A stretch of 8,058 nt of DNA from Planctomycetota bacterium (GTDB taxonomy: Bacteria; Planctomycetota; SZUA-567; H5-PLA8), in the NCBI GenBank assembly GCA_025355035.1, contig JANXLS010000105.1, positions 1 through 8,058 on the forward strand, written 5' to 3'. Every line of letters begins with the position of its first letter. Positions within the stretch are counted from its first letter, which is position 1. A model generated the notes under the pieces. It was not told where the DNA came from. It made no database searches and was given only the letters and a program-made list of their open reading frames with translations. The position numbers and the translations under genes are program-made. Shown in pieces: positions 1 through 6,313 of the stretch.

Positions 1-1
1 T

Positions 2-979
2 GAAATGGTCGGCCGAAGCGATCTGCTGGACATGAAGCATGCGATCGAACACTGGAAGGCGAAGGGCCTCGATTTCAGCTCGATCTTCCATAAGCCAGAA
101 CCGCGCAACGGTTCGACGCTGTACAAGTCCATTGAGCAGGATCACGGCATCCAGGACGCGTTGGACAACGAGTTGATTGCGAAATGCAAAGACGCGCTTG
201 AACACGGCAAGAAGGTCGAGTTCGATCAGGTCATCCGCAACGTCAACCGCACCTGCGGAACGATGCTCGGCAGCGAATTGACGCGCAAACAGGGCGAAAA
301 AGCGCTTCCGGAAGACACGATCACAATCAACTTCAACGGCTCGGCCGGACAGAGCTTCGGAGCGTTCATGCCCAAAGGCATCACCTTCAAACTGGAAGGC
401 GACGCGAACGATTACGTCGGCAAGGGCTTGAGTGGCGCGAAGATCATCGTCCGTCCGTTCAAGATCGCACCGTTCGATCCGAAGAACAACATCATCGCCG
501 GCAACGTGATTCTCTACGGCGCAACCGCCGGCGAAGTGTATCTGCGCGGTGTGGTCGGCGAACGCTTCTGCGTGCGAAACTCCGGTGCGAAAGCGGTCGT
601 CGAAGGCGTCGGCGATCACGGCTGCGAGTACATGACCAACGGTCGCGTGGTGGTGCTTGGCAAAACCGGCCGAAACTTCGCGGCCGGCATGAGCGGCGGC
701 ATCGCTTACGTCTACGACGTGGACGGCTCGTTCCCGGTCAACTTGAACAAAGGCATGGTCGAACTGGACGCATTGGAACAAGATGATTTGGACACGATAA
801 AGTCCATGATTGCGAATCACAAAAAGTACACGGGCAGCACGGTGGCCGACGAAATTCTGGCCAACTGGGCGACCGCCTCGAAGAAATTCGCGAAGGTCAT
901 GCCGGTGGACTTCAAGAAGGTGCTGAAAGCCCAGCGCGAAGCCGCGTCGAAGATGTCGCTGGCGGCGGCTGGGGAGTAA
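2..979 (+). CDS. gltB: Glutamate synthase large subunit, C-terminal part (5' end outside window)
   Basis: This is the C-terminal end of the glutamate synthase alpha subunit, which with GltD makes two glutamates from glutamine and 2-oxoglutarate in the cytoplasm. The reading frame is open from base 2, so the gene begins upstream and the ATG at 5 is internal; the first visible residues, EMVGRSDLLD, match the end of the FMN-binding synthase domain. Numbering from that ATG, residues about 105-240 form the GXGXG right-handed beta-helix domain: GSAGQSFG at 112-119, a glycine-rich stretch GDANDYVGKGLSGAKIIV at 132-149, then repeated gly-rich turns through FAAGMSGGIAYV near 225-236. The tail (about 250-324) is the helical C-terminus usual for GltB. 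The stop is TAA at 977-979. A GGGGAG sequence just before the stop can serve as the ribosome-binding site of the next gene. gltD is not adjacent; two small genes intervene. The family assignment is secure. Confidence 0.96.
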   Translation, partial: EMVGRSDLLDMKHAIEHWKAKGLDFSSIFHKPEPRNGSTLYKSIEQDHGIQDALDNELIAKCKDALEHGKKVEFDQVIRNVNRTCGTMLGSELTRKQGEKALPEDTITINFNGSAGQSFGAFMPKGITFKLEGDANDYVGKGLSGAKIIVRPFKIAPFDPKNNIIAGNVILYGATAGEVYLRGVVGERFCVRNSGAKAVVEGVGDHGCEYMTNGRVVVLGKTGRNFAAGMSGGIAYVYDVDGSFPVNLNKGMVELDALEQDDLDTIKSMIANHKKYTGSTVADEILANWATASKKFAKVMPVDFKKVLKAQREAASKMSLAAAGE

Positions 980-982
980 GAA

Positions 983-1360
983 ATGAATCTGCAGGAAATT
1001 GGATTCGAGGCGTTAACTGCTGCACAGGAGTTAAGATGTAAGCCGCGCAGTTGCATCAGCAGGGCCTATTACGCAGCATATACAATTTTGGTTCACGCGC
1101 TCAAGGAAAGCAAGGGCGTCAAATTCGCACCGGGACGAGAAGGTCCGTCGCATAAGGATCTTCCGAAATTGGTTGAAAATCATTTGGCTAATACTAGGAA
1201 TAGAGCCAAAATGAAGGAGTTGAAGGCCGCGATCAGAAGACTGTATAAAGCTCGAATCGACGCTGACTATCGGTTTTCGTTGCTCATAAATGAGGATGTT
1301 GTCCGACGATTACTCAGAGACGTTTGCTGGATTTGGCGGGAATTGGAGGAAAGACCATGA
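983..1360 (+). CDS. HEPN-domain protein (UPF0332-like), possible toxin/RNA-binding component
   Basis: A 125-residue, all-helical protein that resembles the HEPN group. Family-like signatures are SRAYYAAYTILVHAL at residues 26-40 (the usual SRAYYAAFHA-type helix), a loop with GREGPSHKDL at 51-60 whose histidine sits where UPF0332-type proteins carry their TH-S-G motif, and LYKARIDADY at 87-96 (the usual LR--ADY helix). R52 and H57 form an R-x4-H pair, the spacing seen in HEPN ribonucleases, but it lies mid-protein rather than in the last helix, so catalytic activity is uncertain. The ATG is 3 bp after the gltB stop, and GGGGAG at 971-976 overlaps the gltB end, which suggests translational coupling. 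The stop overlaps the next start (ATGA). Hand counts of sample lines give about 45% GC against about 65% in sampled gltB lines, which hints at acquisition. No MNT nucleotidyltransferase partner is present. Function is inferred from fold only. Confidence 0.72.
   Translation: MNLQEIGFEALTAAQELRCKPRSCISRAYYAAYTILVHALKESKGVKFAPGREGPSHKDLPKLVENHLANTRNRAKMKELKAAIRRLYKARIDADYRFSLLINEDVVRRLLRDVCWIWRELEERP
1345..1350 (+). promoter_or_regulatory. Ribosome-binding site GGAGGA deciding the start at 1357
   Basis: GGAGGA lies inside the end of the HEPN gene, 6 nt before the ATG at 1357. It supports that ATG over an upstream in-frame TTG at 1324 and makes the two small genes a coupled pair with a 4-base ATGA stop/start overlap. 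Confidence 0.7.
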
Positions 1361-1617
1361 CAAACGATTTTGTTGTCAAACTGGTCGACGGGGCGTTGAA
1401 TAAGTGCACCGATCTGCGACTGGGTACTCGGTTGCTGATTTTGATCGACGGGATTCAAGAGCGTGATGGATGGTGGTACGTTCCTGTTTATGGAGAGACG
1501 GGTATTCATCGACTGTATGATTTTTATGATTCGCTGGCTAGAGCAGAGGAAGAATTGGAAGCCAGCGGATTGAACATTCAGCTCATCCCTGCAAATGCGC
1601 CGGAATTGGTGTGTTGA
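1357..1617 (+). CDS. Small protein of unknown function, paired with HEPN gene
   Basis: An 86-residue protein that I cannot name. The N-terminal two-thirds reads like a small beta-rich domain: a strand LGTRLLILIDGI at residues 22-33, then RDGWWYVPVYGE at 36-47 with a WWYVPV core. It continues into an amphipathic acidic helix, YDFYDSLARAEEELEASG at 54-71, and a short hydrophobic C-terminal strand. I have the impression, not verified, that small proteins with a WWYVPV strand followed by a YYD-LA-EEELE helix recur beside HEPN genes. There is no nucleotidyltransferase motif (no GS-x-A-RG...D-x-D), so it is not an MNT antitoxin, and no DNA-binding helix-turn-helix is obvious. The ATGA overlap and a strong internal ribosome-binding site say it is made together with the HEPN protein, which makes an antitoxin or partner role the natural guess. 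GC content is low like its neighbour. Real-gene status is well supported; function is not. Confidence 0.72.
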   Translation: MTNDFVVKLVDGALNKCTDLRLGTRLLILIDGIQERDGWWYVPVYGETGIHRLYDFYDSLARAEEELEASGLNIQLIPANAPELVC

Positions 1618-1771
1618 AGATAAGCAATTGCACGGTGACGTGGGATTTATTTAACCGAAGCGCGCGTCTCGCAGCGTTTCGAGAGTGGATCAACAGTGAG
1701 TTGCTTAAATAGGACTGACTTGGAGTAGAGTCTCTAAAGGTTTTTGTTTGGGATAGGGTGGAGCGAACGGA
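1618..1771. other. Gap between the small-gene pair and gltD, with short palindromes and a possible gene remnant
   Basis: The 154 bp hold no complete recognised gene. A distant inverted repeat TAAGCAA (1621-1627) / TTGCTTA (1701-1707) brackets most of it. A perfect 11-base palindrome, TAGAGTCTCTA, lies at 1726-1736, 35 bp before the gltD start. Reading from a TTG at 1614 that overlaps the preceding stop, a 32-codon frame ends at 1712 with ARLAAFREWINSELLK, which recalls the last residues of LysR-type regulators and may be a decayed fragment. The ribosome-binding site of gltD, GGTGGAG, is at 1757-1763. I see no convincing promoter or terminator. Confidence 0.4.
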
Positions 1772-3211
1772 ATGGGCAAGCCGACAGGATTTATGGAAGC
1801 GACTCGTGAACTGCCGAAACGACGGCTGGTCGAGGAGCGTGTCAAAGATTGGAACGAGGTCTATCTTCCCTTCCCGGAAGAGAAGCTCAAGACTCAGGCG
1901 GCGCGTTGCATGGATTGCGGCGTGCCGTTCTGTCACACCGGCTGCCCGCTGGGGAACATCATTCCGGATTGGAACGACCTTGTGTTTCGCGACCGCTGGC
2001 ACGAAGCCATCGATCGTCTGCACCTGACGAACAACTTCCCCGAATTCACCGGTCGATTGTGCCCGGCGCCGTGCGAATCGTCGTGTGTTCTCGGCATCAA
2101 CGAGCCCGCGGTGACGATCAAGCAGATCGAAGTCACGATCATCGATCGCGCATTCCAGGAAGGCTGGGTCAAACCTCAACCGGCTGCGATCAAGACGGGT
2201 AAGAAAGTCGCCGTCGTCGGTTCCGGTCCAGCAGGTTTGGCCTGCGCCCAACAGCTCGCCCGCGTCGGCCACGATGTGACAGTCTTCGAACGCGCGGACC
2301 GCATCGGCGGCTTGTTGCGCTACGGCATTCCCGAATTCAAAATGGAAAAGGCCGTCATCGACCGCCGGCTTGAACAGATGAAGGCGGAAGGCGTGAAGTT
2401 CGTCGTCAACGCGCACATCGGCGTGACGCATCCGGTGGTTGAATTGAAGTCGAATTTCGACGCGATCGTTCTCTGCGGTGGTTCGACGGCTCCGCGCGAT
2501 CTCACAGTGCCGGGGCGCGAATTGAAGGGCACCTATTTCGCAATGGAGTACCTGCCCGAATCAAATCACATTTGCCACGGCGATAAGGTTAAAGATCAGA
2601 TCCTCGCGACCGGTAAGAACGTCGTGATCATTGGCGGCGGCGATACCGGCGCAGATTGTCTCGGTACGGCGGTTCGTCAAGGCGCAAAATCCATCAAGCA
2701 ATTCGAACTGTTGCCGCGCCCCCCGGGCGAACGCGCCTCGAACAACCCGTGGCCGCAGTGGCCGAACATCTGGCGCTCGTCGTCCGCGCACGAAGAATGC
2801 GAAGCGCGTGAATTCTGCATTCAGACCCTCAAGCTCACGGGCGAACAAGGCGAAGTGAAGCGACTGCATGGCGTCAAGCTGAAGTGGGTACAGAACCCCG
2901 CTGGAGGAACGATGCCGGAGAAGATTCCCGACACCGAATTCACGATCGATGCCGATTTGATTCTGCTGGCGATGGGCTTCGTCGGGCCGGAAAAGAATAC
3001 GATGATCGCGCAATTGGGTGTAAAGCTCACAGATCGCGGCAACGTTTGGGCCAACGACGACAAGATGACCAGCGTCGATGGCGTCTTCACCGCCGGCGAC
3101 ATGACGCGCGGACAGAGCCTCATCGTTTGGGCTATCGCCGAAGGACGCAACGCGGCCGTCGGCGTCGACACGTATCTGATGGGCACGACCACTTTGAAGA
3201 AGTCGTACTAA
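1772..3211 (+). CDS. gltD: Glutamate synthase small subunit (NADPH-dependent, beta chain)
   Basis: A 479-residue protein, close to the usual 470-480 for GltD. It takes electrons from NADPH through FAD and Fe-S clusters to the large subunit in the cytoplasm. The N-terminal cysteine-rich region shows C46-x2-C49-x4-C54-x3-C58 (CMDCGVPFCHTGCP) and C97-x3-C101-x3-C105 (CPAPCESSC), the ligands of two 4Fe-4S clusters. The FAD-binding Rossmann motif VAVVGSGPAGLACA is at about 146-159, the pyridine-nucleotide motif VVIIGGGDTGADC at about 284-296, and the C-terminal FAD motif AGDMTRGQSLIVWAI starts at 441. All key residues are present, so the gene looks functional. The ATG at 1772 has GGTGGAG 8 nt upstream and gives the expected N-terminus. 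It normally follows gltB directly; here about 790 bp with two extra genes separates them, so it may be transcribed as part of the longer operon or from its own unseen promoter. A possible terminator follows at 3267-3296. Confidence 0.97.
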   Translation: MGKPTGFMEATRELPKRRLVEERVKDWNEVYLPFPEEKLKTQAARCMDCGVPFCHTGCPLGNIIPDWNDLVFRDRWHEAIDRLHLTNNFPEFTGRLCPAPCESSCVLGINEPAVTIKQIEVTIIDRAFQEGWVKPQPAAIKTGKKVAVVGSGPAGLACAQQLARVGHDVTVFERADRIGGLLRYGIPEFKMEKAVIDRRLEQMKAEGVKFVVNAHIGVTHPVVELKSNFDAIVLCGGSTAPRDLTVPGRELKGTYFAMEYLPESNHICHGDKVKDQILATGKNVVIIGGGDTGADCLGTAVRQGAKSIKQFELLPRPPGERASNNPWPQWPNIWRSSSAHEECEAREFCIQTLKLTGEQGEVKRLHGVKLKWVQNPAGGTMPEKIPDTEFTIDADLILLAMGFVGPEKNTMIAQLGVKLTDRGNVWANDDKMTSVDGVFTAGDMTRGQSLIVWAIAEGRNAAVGVDTYLMGTTTLKKSY

Positions 3212-3219
3212 TTTTTAGC

Positions 3220-3288
3220 AAGGGCGGCTTTCCTGCCGCCCTTATTCACACACGTATTCAGGGACAGGGCGGCTGGAAAGCCGCCCCT
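3220..3288. repeat. Inverted pair of GC-rich palindromic units (REP/BIME-like)
   Basis: Two palindromes of the same sequence lie in opposite orientation 23 bp apart. Unit 1 (3220-3243) is AAGGGCGGC, loop TTTCCT, GCCGCCCTT. Unit 2 (3267-3286) is GGGCGGCT, loop GGAA, AGCCGCCC. The reverse complement of unit 2 matches unit 1 with a single T/A difference across about 21 bases. Consequently 3222-3242 can also pair with 3266-3286 as one long stem (20 of 21 pairs, one T-T mismatch), which competes with the two local hairpins. This head-to-head arrangement is what REP pairs look like; whether the unit recurs in the genome cannot be seen here. Confidence 0.6.
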
Positions 3289-3296
3289 CCTTTTTT
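3267..3296 (+). terminator. Probable intrinsic terminator after gltD
   Basis: A perfect 8-bp GC-rich stem with a GGAA tetraloop (GNRA type) at 3267-3286 is followed by CTCC and six T's (3291-3296). It lies 55 bp after the gltD stop and would end the glt transcript. It stands only about 20 bp before the trmB start, leaving little room for a separate trmB promoter, so some readthrough is likely. Confidence 0.65.
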
Positions 3297-3313
3297 GCAA
3301 CGAGTGCACGAGA

Positions 3314-4036
3314 TTGTCTGTGGAAAAGTCGAACGAAATAGAAGACGACGACGACGGCCCGAACGCGTTCGTCGAGAAGGAAATCGAAGGCGTGGGGCGG
3401 GTGCTGCCGGACGATGGCCCGTTCGGACGCGTCCTGTTGCCAAAAGCGACTCATGCCTGGGAATTGCCGTTGGATGTGCTGCCAGTTCCAGCGGATTGGA
3501 CGACCGTTTACGGCCGTAGCGCACCGCTGGTCGTCGAGATCGGTTGCGGCGGCGGGCGCACGATCATGAGCATGGCGACGGCTCATCCCGAATGGAATTG
3601 CATGGGGATCGAGCGCTGCGGCGAATACTACCGCATGATGCGCGACCGCGCCGAGCGAAAGCAACTCCCCAATTTTCGTTGCGGACGCATCGACGCCGCG
3701 TATCTGATCAAACAGTATTTCACCGACGCCAGCGTTCAGCAGTATCACATCTATTTTCCCGATCCATGGCCGAAGAAAAAGCACCTCAAGCGGCGCCTGT
3801 TCAACGCGTCGTTTTGCACCGAATTGAAACGAACGATGGAAGCGTCAGGAACGTTCTATTTCGCGACGGACCACAAGGACTATTACAGCGCCATCCTGCC
3901 ACTGCTGCGTGAGTATTTCAACGTGACCGAACACCCCGACCCGTGGGAAGATGCGCCCAAAGGCCGGACGAATTTTGAAGTCAAATACATGATCGCCGGA
4001 CGACCCATCTATCGCTTGTACGCAACGCAGAAGTAG
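3314..4036 (+). CDS. trmB: tRNA (guanine-46-N7)-methyltransferase
   Basis: A 240-residue class I SAM-dependent methyltransferase that makes m7G46 in the variable loop of tRNA. Numbered from the TTG at 3314, the SAM-binding motif I VVEIGCGGGRT is at about 73-83. The family hallmark YFPDPWPKKKHLKRR follows, with D150-P-W-P, whose aspartate is the key catalytic/binding residue, and FATDHKDYY comes later. The C-terminal T219-x-F-E222 (TNFE) recalls the T-x-[YF]-E motif typical of TrmB. Length is normal for the family. The start is not settled: TTG 3314 and GTG 3320 are both possible, with a weak ACGAG at 3308-3312 that fits GTG slightly better; no ATG is available before the core. The N-terminus carries an acidic run, EIEDDDD, and about 60 residues before motif I. 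The esterase gene follows 47 bp later on the same strand and may be co-transcribed. Confidence 0.93.
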   Translation: MSVEKSNEIEDDDDGPNAFVEKEIEGVGRVLPDDGPFGRVLLPKATHAWELPLDVLPVPADWTTVYGRSAPLVVEIGCGGGRTIMSMATAHPEWNCMGIERCGEYYRMMRDRAERKQLPNFRCGRIDAAYLIKQYFTDASVQQYHIYFPDPWPKKKHLKRRLFNASFCTELKRTMEASGTFYFATDHKDYYSAILPLLREYFNVTEHPDPWEDAPKGRTNFEVKYMIAGRPIYRLYATQK

Positions 4037-4083
4037 CGTAAGTTGCCGCGTCCGATTTCTCTTTCAACGGAGTCGCTTGAGCG

Positions 4084-5040
4084 ATGAACTATCCCGAACT
4101 GATCGCGTCGTTCATTTTCTTTAGCGCCTGTCTCACGGCCGCCGAACCCGCCCCGACGGACGGCGAGGGCGACTTCAAACTCAGCCCGCCGTACGTCGAA
4201 GCGCCTGAAGTGAAGGTTCGCGCGGACGTGCCGAAAGGCGCGCTTCACGAGTTCGAGATGGATTCGGCGGACAGCAAAATCTATCCGGGCGTTAAAGGCC
4301 CGTACAAGCGCAAGGTGGTCGTGTACGTCCCGAAACAATACGTCTCCGGGAAGCCCGCTCCGTTCATCGTCGCTCACGACGGCCTCGATTATCGCGGTAC
4401 GCTCCCAACGGTTCTCGACAATTTGATCGCCGACAAAAAAATTCCCGCTCTGATCGCGATTCTGCTGAACTCCGGTGGCGGCGACGGTCCGGGCAGCGAG
4501 CGGGGTTTGGAATACGACACCGTCTCGGAAAAGTACACGACTTTCGTCGAGACAGAAGTTCTGCCGCGGGTTTCGAAAGAATGCGGCGTGACGTTCACCA
4601 CCGATCCGGAAGGCCGGGCAACAATGGGCGGAAGTTCCGGCGGAGCCGCCGCTTTCACCATGGCCTGGTTTCGCCCTGATCTGTACCGTCGTGTTTTAAC
4701 GTACTCCGGCACTTACGTGAATCAGCAATCCCCGAAAGACCCAACCCTCCCACACGGTGCTTGGGAGTACCACGAAAACCTGATCCCCAAGAACGAAACC
4801 AAACCCCTGCGCATCTGGATGGAAGTCGGCGAAAAAGACAACGGCTCCACGCGTGGCGAAGCCAACCTGCACAACTGGGTCGCCGGAAACGTGCGCATGG
4901 CCGCCGCGCTGAAGGCCAAGAACTACCACTACCGCTACCTGTTCGCGCAAGGCGCAGGTCATAACGACGGAAAGATCCGCAAAGCAACCCTGGCCGATGC
5001 GTTCGTGTGGCTGTGGGCGGGGTACGCGGGGAAGAAGTAG
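4084..5040 (+). CDS. Exported esterase, enterochelin-esterase-like alpha/beta hydrolase
   Basis: A 318-residue alpha/beta-hydrolase of the putative esterase group (Fes/esterase D-like). Residues 5-20 are hydrophobic (LIASFIFFSACLTAA) and look like a signal peptide, with cleavage likely near TAA-E21. FSAC16 resembles a lipobox, so a lipoprotein is possible, but the n-region lacks positive charge. The nucleophile elbow is ATMGGSSGGAAAF, with S185 in the G-x-S-x-G motif. D252 (in VGEKDNG) and H293 (in GAGHNDGK) are the likely remaining triad residues, in the right order and spacing. RKVVVYVPKQY and PFIVAHDGLDY are strands usual before the active site in this group. The substrate is unknown; relatives cleave siderophore, carbohydrate or phenolic esters, and the export signal places it in the cell envelope. 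The ATG at 4084 has ACGGAG at 4067-4072, a rather long 11 nt away. It probably shares a transcript with trmB, without obvious functional link. Confidence 0.85.
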   Translation: MNYPELIASFIFFSACLTAAEPAPTDGEGDFKLSPPYVEAPEVKVRADVPKGALHEFEMDSADSKIYPGVKGPYKRKVVVYVPKQYVSGKPAPFIVAHDGLDYRGTLPTVLDNLIADKKIPALIAILLNSGGGDGPGSERGLEYDTVSEKYTTFVETEVLPRVSKECGVTFTTDPEGRATMGGSSGGAAAFTMAWFRPDLYRRVLTYSGTYVNQQSPKDPTLPHGAWEYHENLIPKNETKPLRIWMEVGEKDNGSTRGEANLHNWVAGNVRMAAALKAKNYHYRYLFAQGAGHNDGKIRKATLADAFVWLWAGYAGKK

Positions 5041-5069
5041 GAACAACGGAGCAGTGACGGCGGCCTTGT

Positions 5070-5123
5070 AAAAACGGGGACGAGTACGGAACGATTTAAC
5101 TCGTTTCGCACCCGTCCCCGTTT
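5070..5123. terminator. Long inverted repeat between convergent genes, probable terminator (best for fba)
   Basis: AAACGGGGACG at 5072-5082 and CGTCCCCGTTT at 5113-5123 are a perfect 11-bp inverted repeat with a 30-nt loop. Inside, ACGAGT (5080-5085) and ACTCGT (5099-5104) offer an alternative inner pairing. Read on the - strand, the stem ends in CCCCGTTTTTAC, a short U-tract, and starts 16 bp after the fba stop, so it fits best as the fba terminator. On the + strand the T-run is only three bases, so termination of the esterase transcript is less certain. The loop is longer than usual for an intrinsic terminator, and the sequence could also be a dispersed palindromic repeat. Confidence 0.5.
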
Positions 5124-5139
5124 CGTTCAATCATTCAGC

Positions 5140-6177
5140 TTACTTGTAATACTGGATCATTTCGCTCAGCGGCTTGCACTTGATTTTCCCTGCGTTGCCG
5201 GCCTGGCCGAAGGAGATCATGCGTTCTTTGCAGACCTGCTGCATCGCAGCGCGTGCTGGGACGAGGTATTCGCGCGGGTCGAACTTTTCCGGTTCGTTCT
5301 TGAAGAACGTGCGGATCGCGCCGGTCATCGCCATGCGCAGATCGGTGTCGACGTTGATCTTGCGCACGCCGTACTTGATGCCGAGCTGGATTTCTTCGAC
5401 CGGGACGCCCCACGTCGGCTTGATGTGCCCGCCAGCGTTGTTGATGATGTCCTGCAATGCCTTCGGCACGCTGCTGGAACCGTGCATGACCAAATGCGTG
5501 TTCGGCAGAAGCTTGTGAATTTCCTTGATGCGGTCCATCGCGAGGATCGCGCCGTCAGGCTTGCGGGAAAACTTGTACGCGCCGTGGCTGGTACCGATGG
5601 CGACGGCCAGAGCGTCAACGCCTGTGGCTTTCACGAACGCGGCGGCTTCAGCCGGGTCGGTCAGCAACTGGTCGCGCGTGAGTTTTCCTTCGGCGCCGTG
5701 GCCATCTTCCTTGTCGCCCATGCCGGTTTCAAGATTGCCGAGACAACCCAATTCGCCTTCGACGCTGACGCCTTTGGCGTGCGCCAAATCGACGACCTTC
5801 TTCGTGACTTCGGCATTGTATTCAAAGCTGGCGTGGCTCTTGCCGTCGGCCTGCAGCGAACCGTCCATCATGACGCTGGTGAAGCCGTAGCTGATCGCGC
5901 TGGCGCAGGTGTCAGGGCTGTTGCCGTGATCCTGATGCATGCAGATTGGAATGTTGGGATAGAGTTCGACCGCACCCTGCATCAGGTTGCGGAGAAAGAC
6001 GTCGTTGGTGTATTTGCGCGCACCGCGGCTGGCTTGGATGATGACCGGCGAATCTGTTTCCTTCGCGGCTTCCATGATGGCCTGAATCTGTTCCATGTTG
6101 TTGACGTTGAACGCGGCCAGGCCATATCCGTTCTCGGCGGCGTGATCGCACAACTGACGCATTGAAACCATCGGCAT
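5140..6177 (-). CDS. fba: Fructose-bisphosphate aldolase, class II (type B)
   Basis: A 345-residue zinc-dependent aldolase that interconverts fructose 1,6-bisphosphate with dihydroxyacetone phosphate and glyceraldehyde 3-phosphate in glycolysis, gluconeogenesis and, in some organisms, the Calvin cycle. The N-terminus MPMVSMRQL, followed by HAAENGYGLAAFNVNN, matches the usual class IIB start (MALVSLRQLL...). Metal and catalytic residues are visible: H81-Q-D83-H84-G (D83 catalytic, H84 zinc ligand), E142 in VEGELG, H198 in GTSHGAYK and H232 in MHGSSSVP. NVDTDLRMAMTGAIR at about 275-289 is the phosphate-binding region. A longer frame from 6213 exists, but AAGGAG at 6186-6191 stands 8 nt before the ATG at 6177 and the family N-terminus fits that start. 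The gene is probably monocistronic: it has its own promoter (6285-6313) and a stem-loop just after the stop. A small stem CGTGG/CCACG (6203-6218) lies in the leader near the ribosome-binding site; its role is unknown. Confidence 0.96.
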   Translation of the reverse strand: MPMVSMRQLCDHAAENGYGLAAFNVNNMEQIQAIMEAAKETDSPVIIQASRGARKYTNDVFLRNLMQGAVELYPNIPICMHQDHGNSPDTCASAISYGFTSVMMDGSLQADGKSHASFEYNAEVTKKVVDLAHAKGVSVEGELGCLGNLETGMGDKEDGHGAEGKLTRDQLLTDPAEAAAFVKATGVDALAVAIGTSHGAYKFSRKPDGAILAMDRIKEIHKLLPNTHLVMHGSSSVPKALQDIINNAGGHIKPTWGVPVEEIQLGIKYGVRKINVDTDLRMAMTGAIRTFFKNEPEKFDPREYLVPARAAMQQVCKERMISFGQAGNAGKIKCKPLSEMIQYYK

Positions 6178-6185
6178 AACGACAT

Positions 6186-6191
6186 CTCCTT
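6186..6191 (-). promoter_or_regulatory. Ribosome-binding site of fba (AAGGAG)
   Basis: On the - strand the sequence reads AAAGGAGATGTCGTTATG. This near-perfect Shine-Dalgarno is 8 nt before the ATG at 6177 and decides the start against the frame opening at 6213, which would lie upstream of it. Confidence 0.8.
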
Positions 6192-6284
6192 TAGTTGAGG
6201 AACGTGGCTTCACCCACGCAGTTTTTGGACAAAAGGCACTCGCCCCCCGTCGAAATCTCGCTTAGCACATTCCGGCTCGACACT

Positions 6285-6313
6285 ATCGTACCAAAAATCG
6301 CAGTGCGGTTCAA
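6285..6313 (-). promoter_or_regulatory. Probable sigma70-type promoter of fba
   Basis: On the - strand, TTGAAC (6313-6308) and TACGAT (6290-6285) are spaced by exactly 17 bp; each matches the vegetative consensus at four of six positions. Transcription would begin near 6278, giving a leader of about 100 nt before fba. The assignment rests on spacing and consensus only. Confidence 0.5.

Noticed and set aside
983..1617. HEPN-MNT toxin-antitoxin pair
   Set aside because: The partner gene lacks the nucleotidyltransferase motif of MNT proteins, so that established class does not fit; only the HEPN half is recognisable.
1583..2431. Long open frame on the - strand opposite the start of gltD (282 codons)
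   Set aside because: It lies antisense to well-matched GltD codons, has no family resemblance and a composition typical of a reverse-strand shadow of GC-rich coding DNA.
5425..6165. 246-codon open frame on the + strand across fba
   Set aside because: fba on the - strand has all catalytic residues; the + frame shows no recognisable motif and is a shadow.
6178..6213. Upstream in-frame start for fba at 6213
   Set aside because: The strong AAGGAG and the family N-terminus both place the start at 6177; the extra 12 residues would be encoded across the ribosome-binding site.
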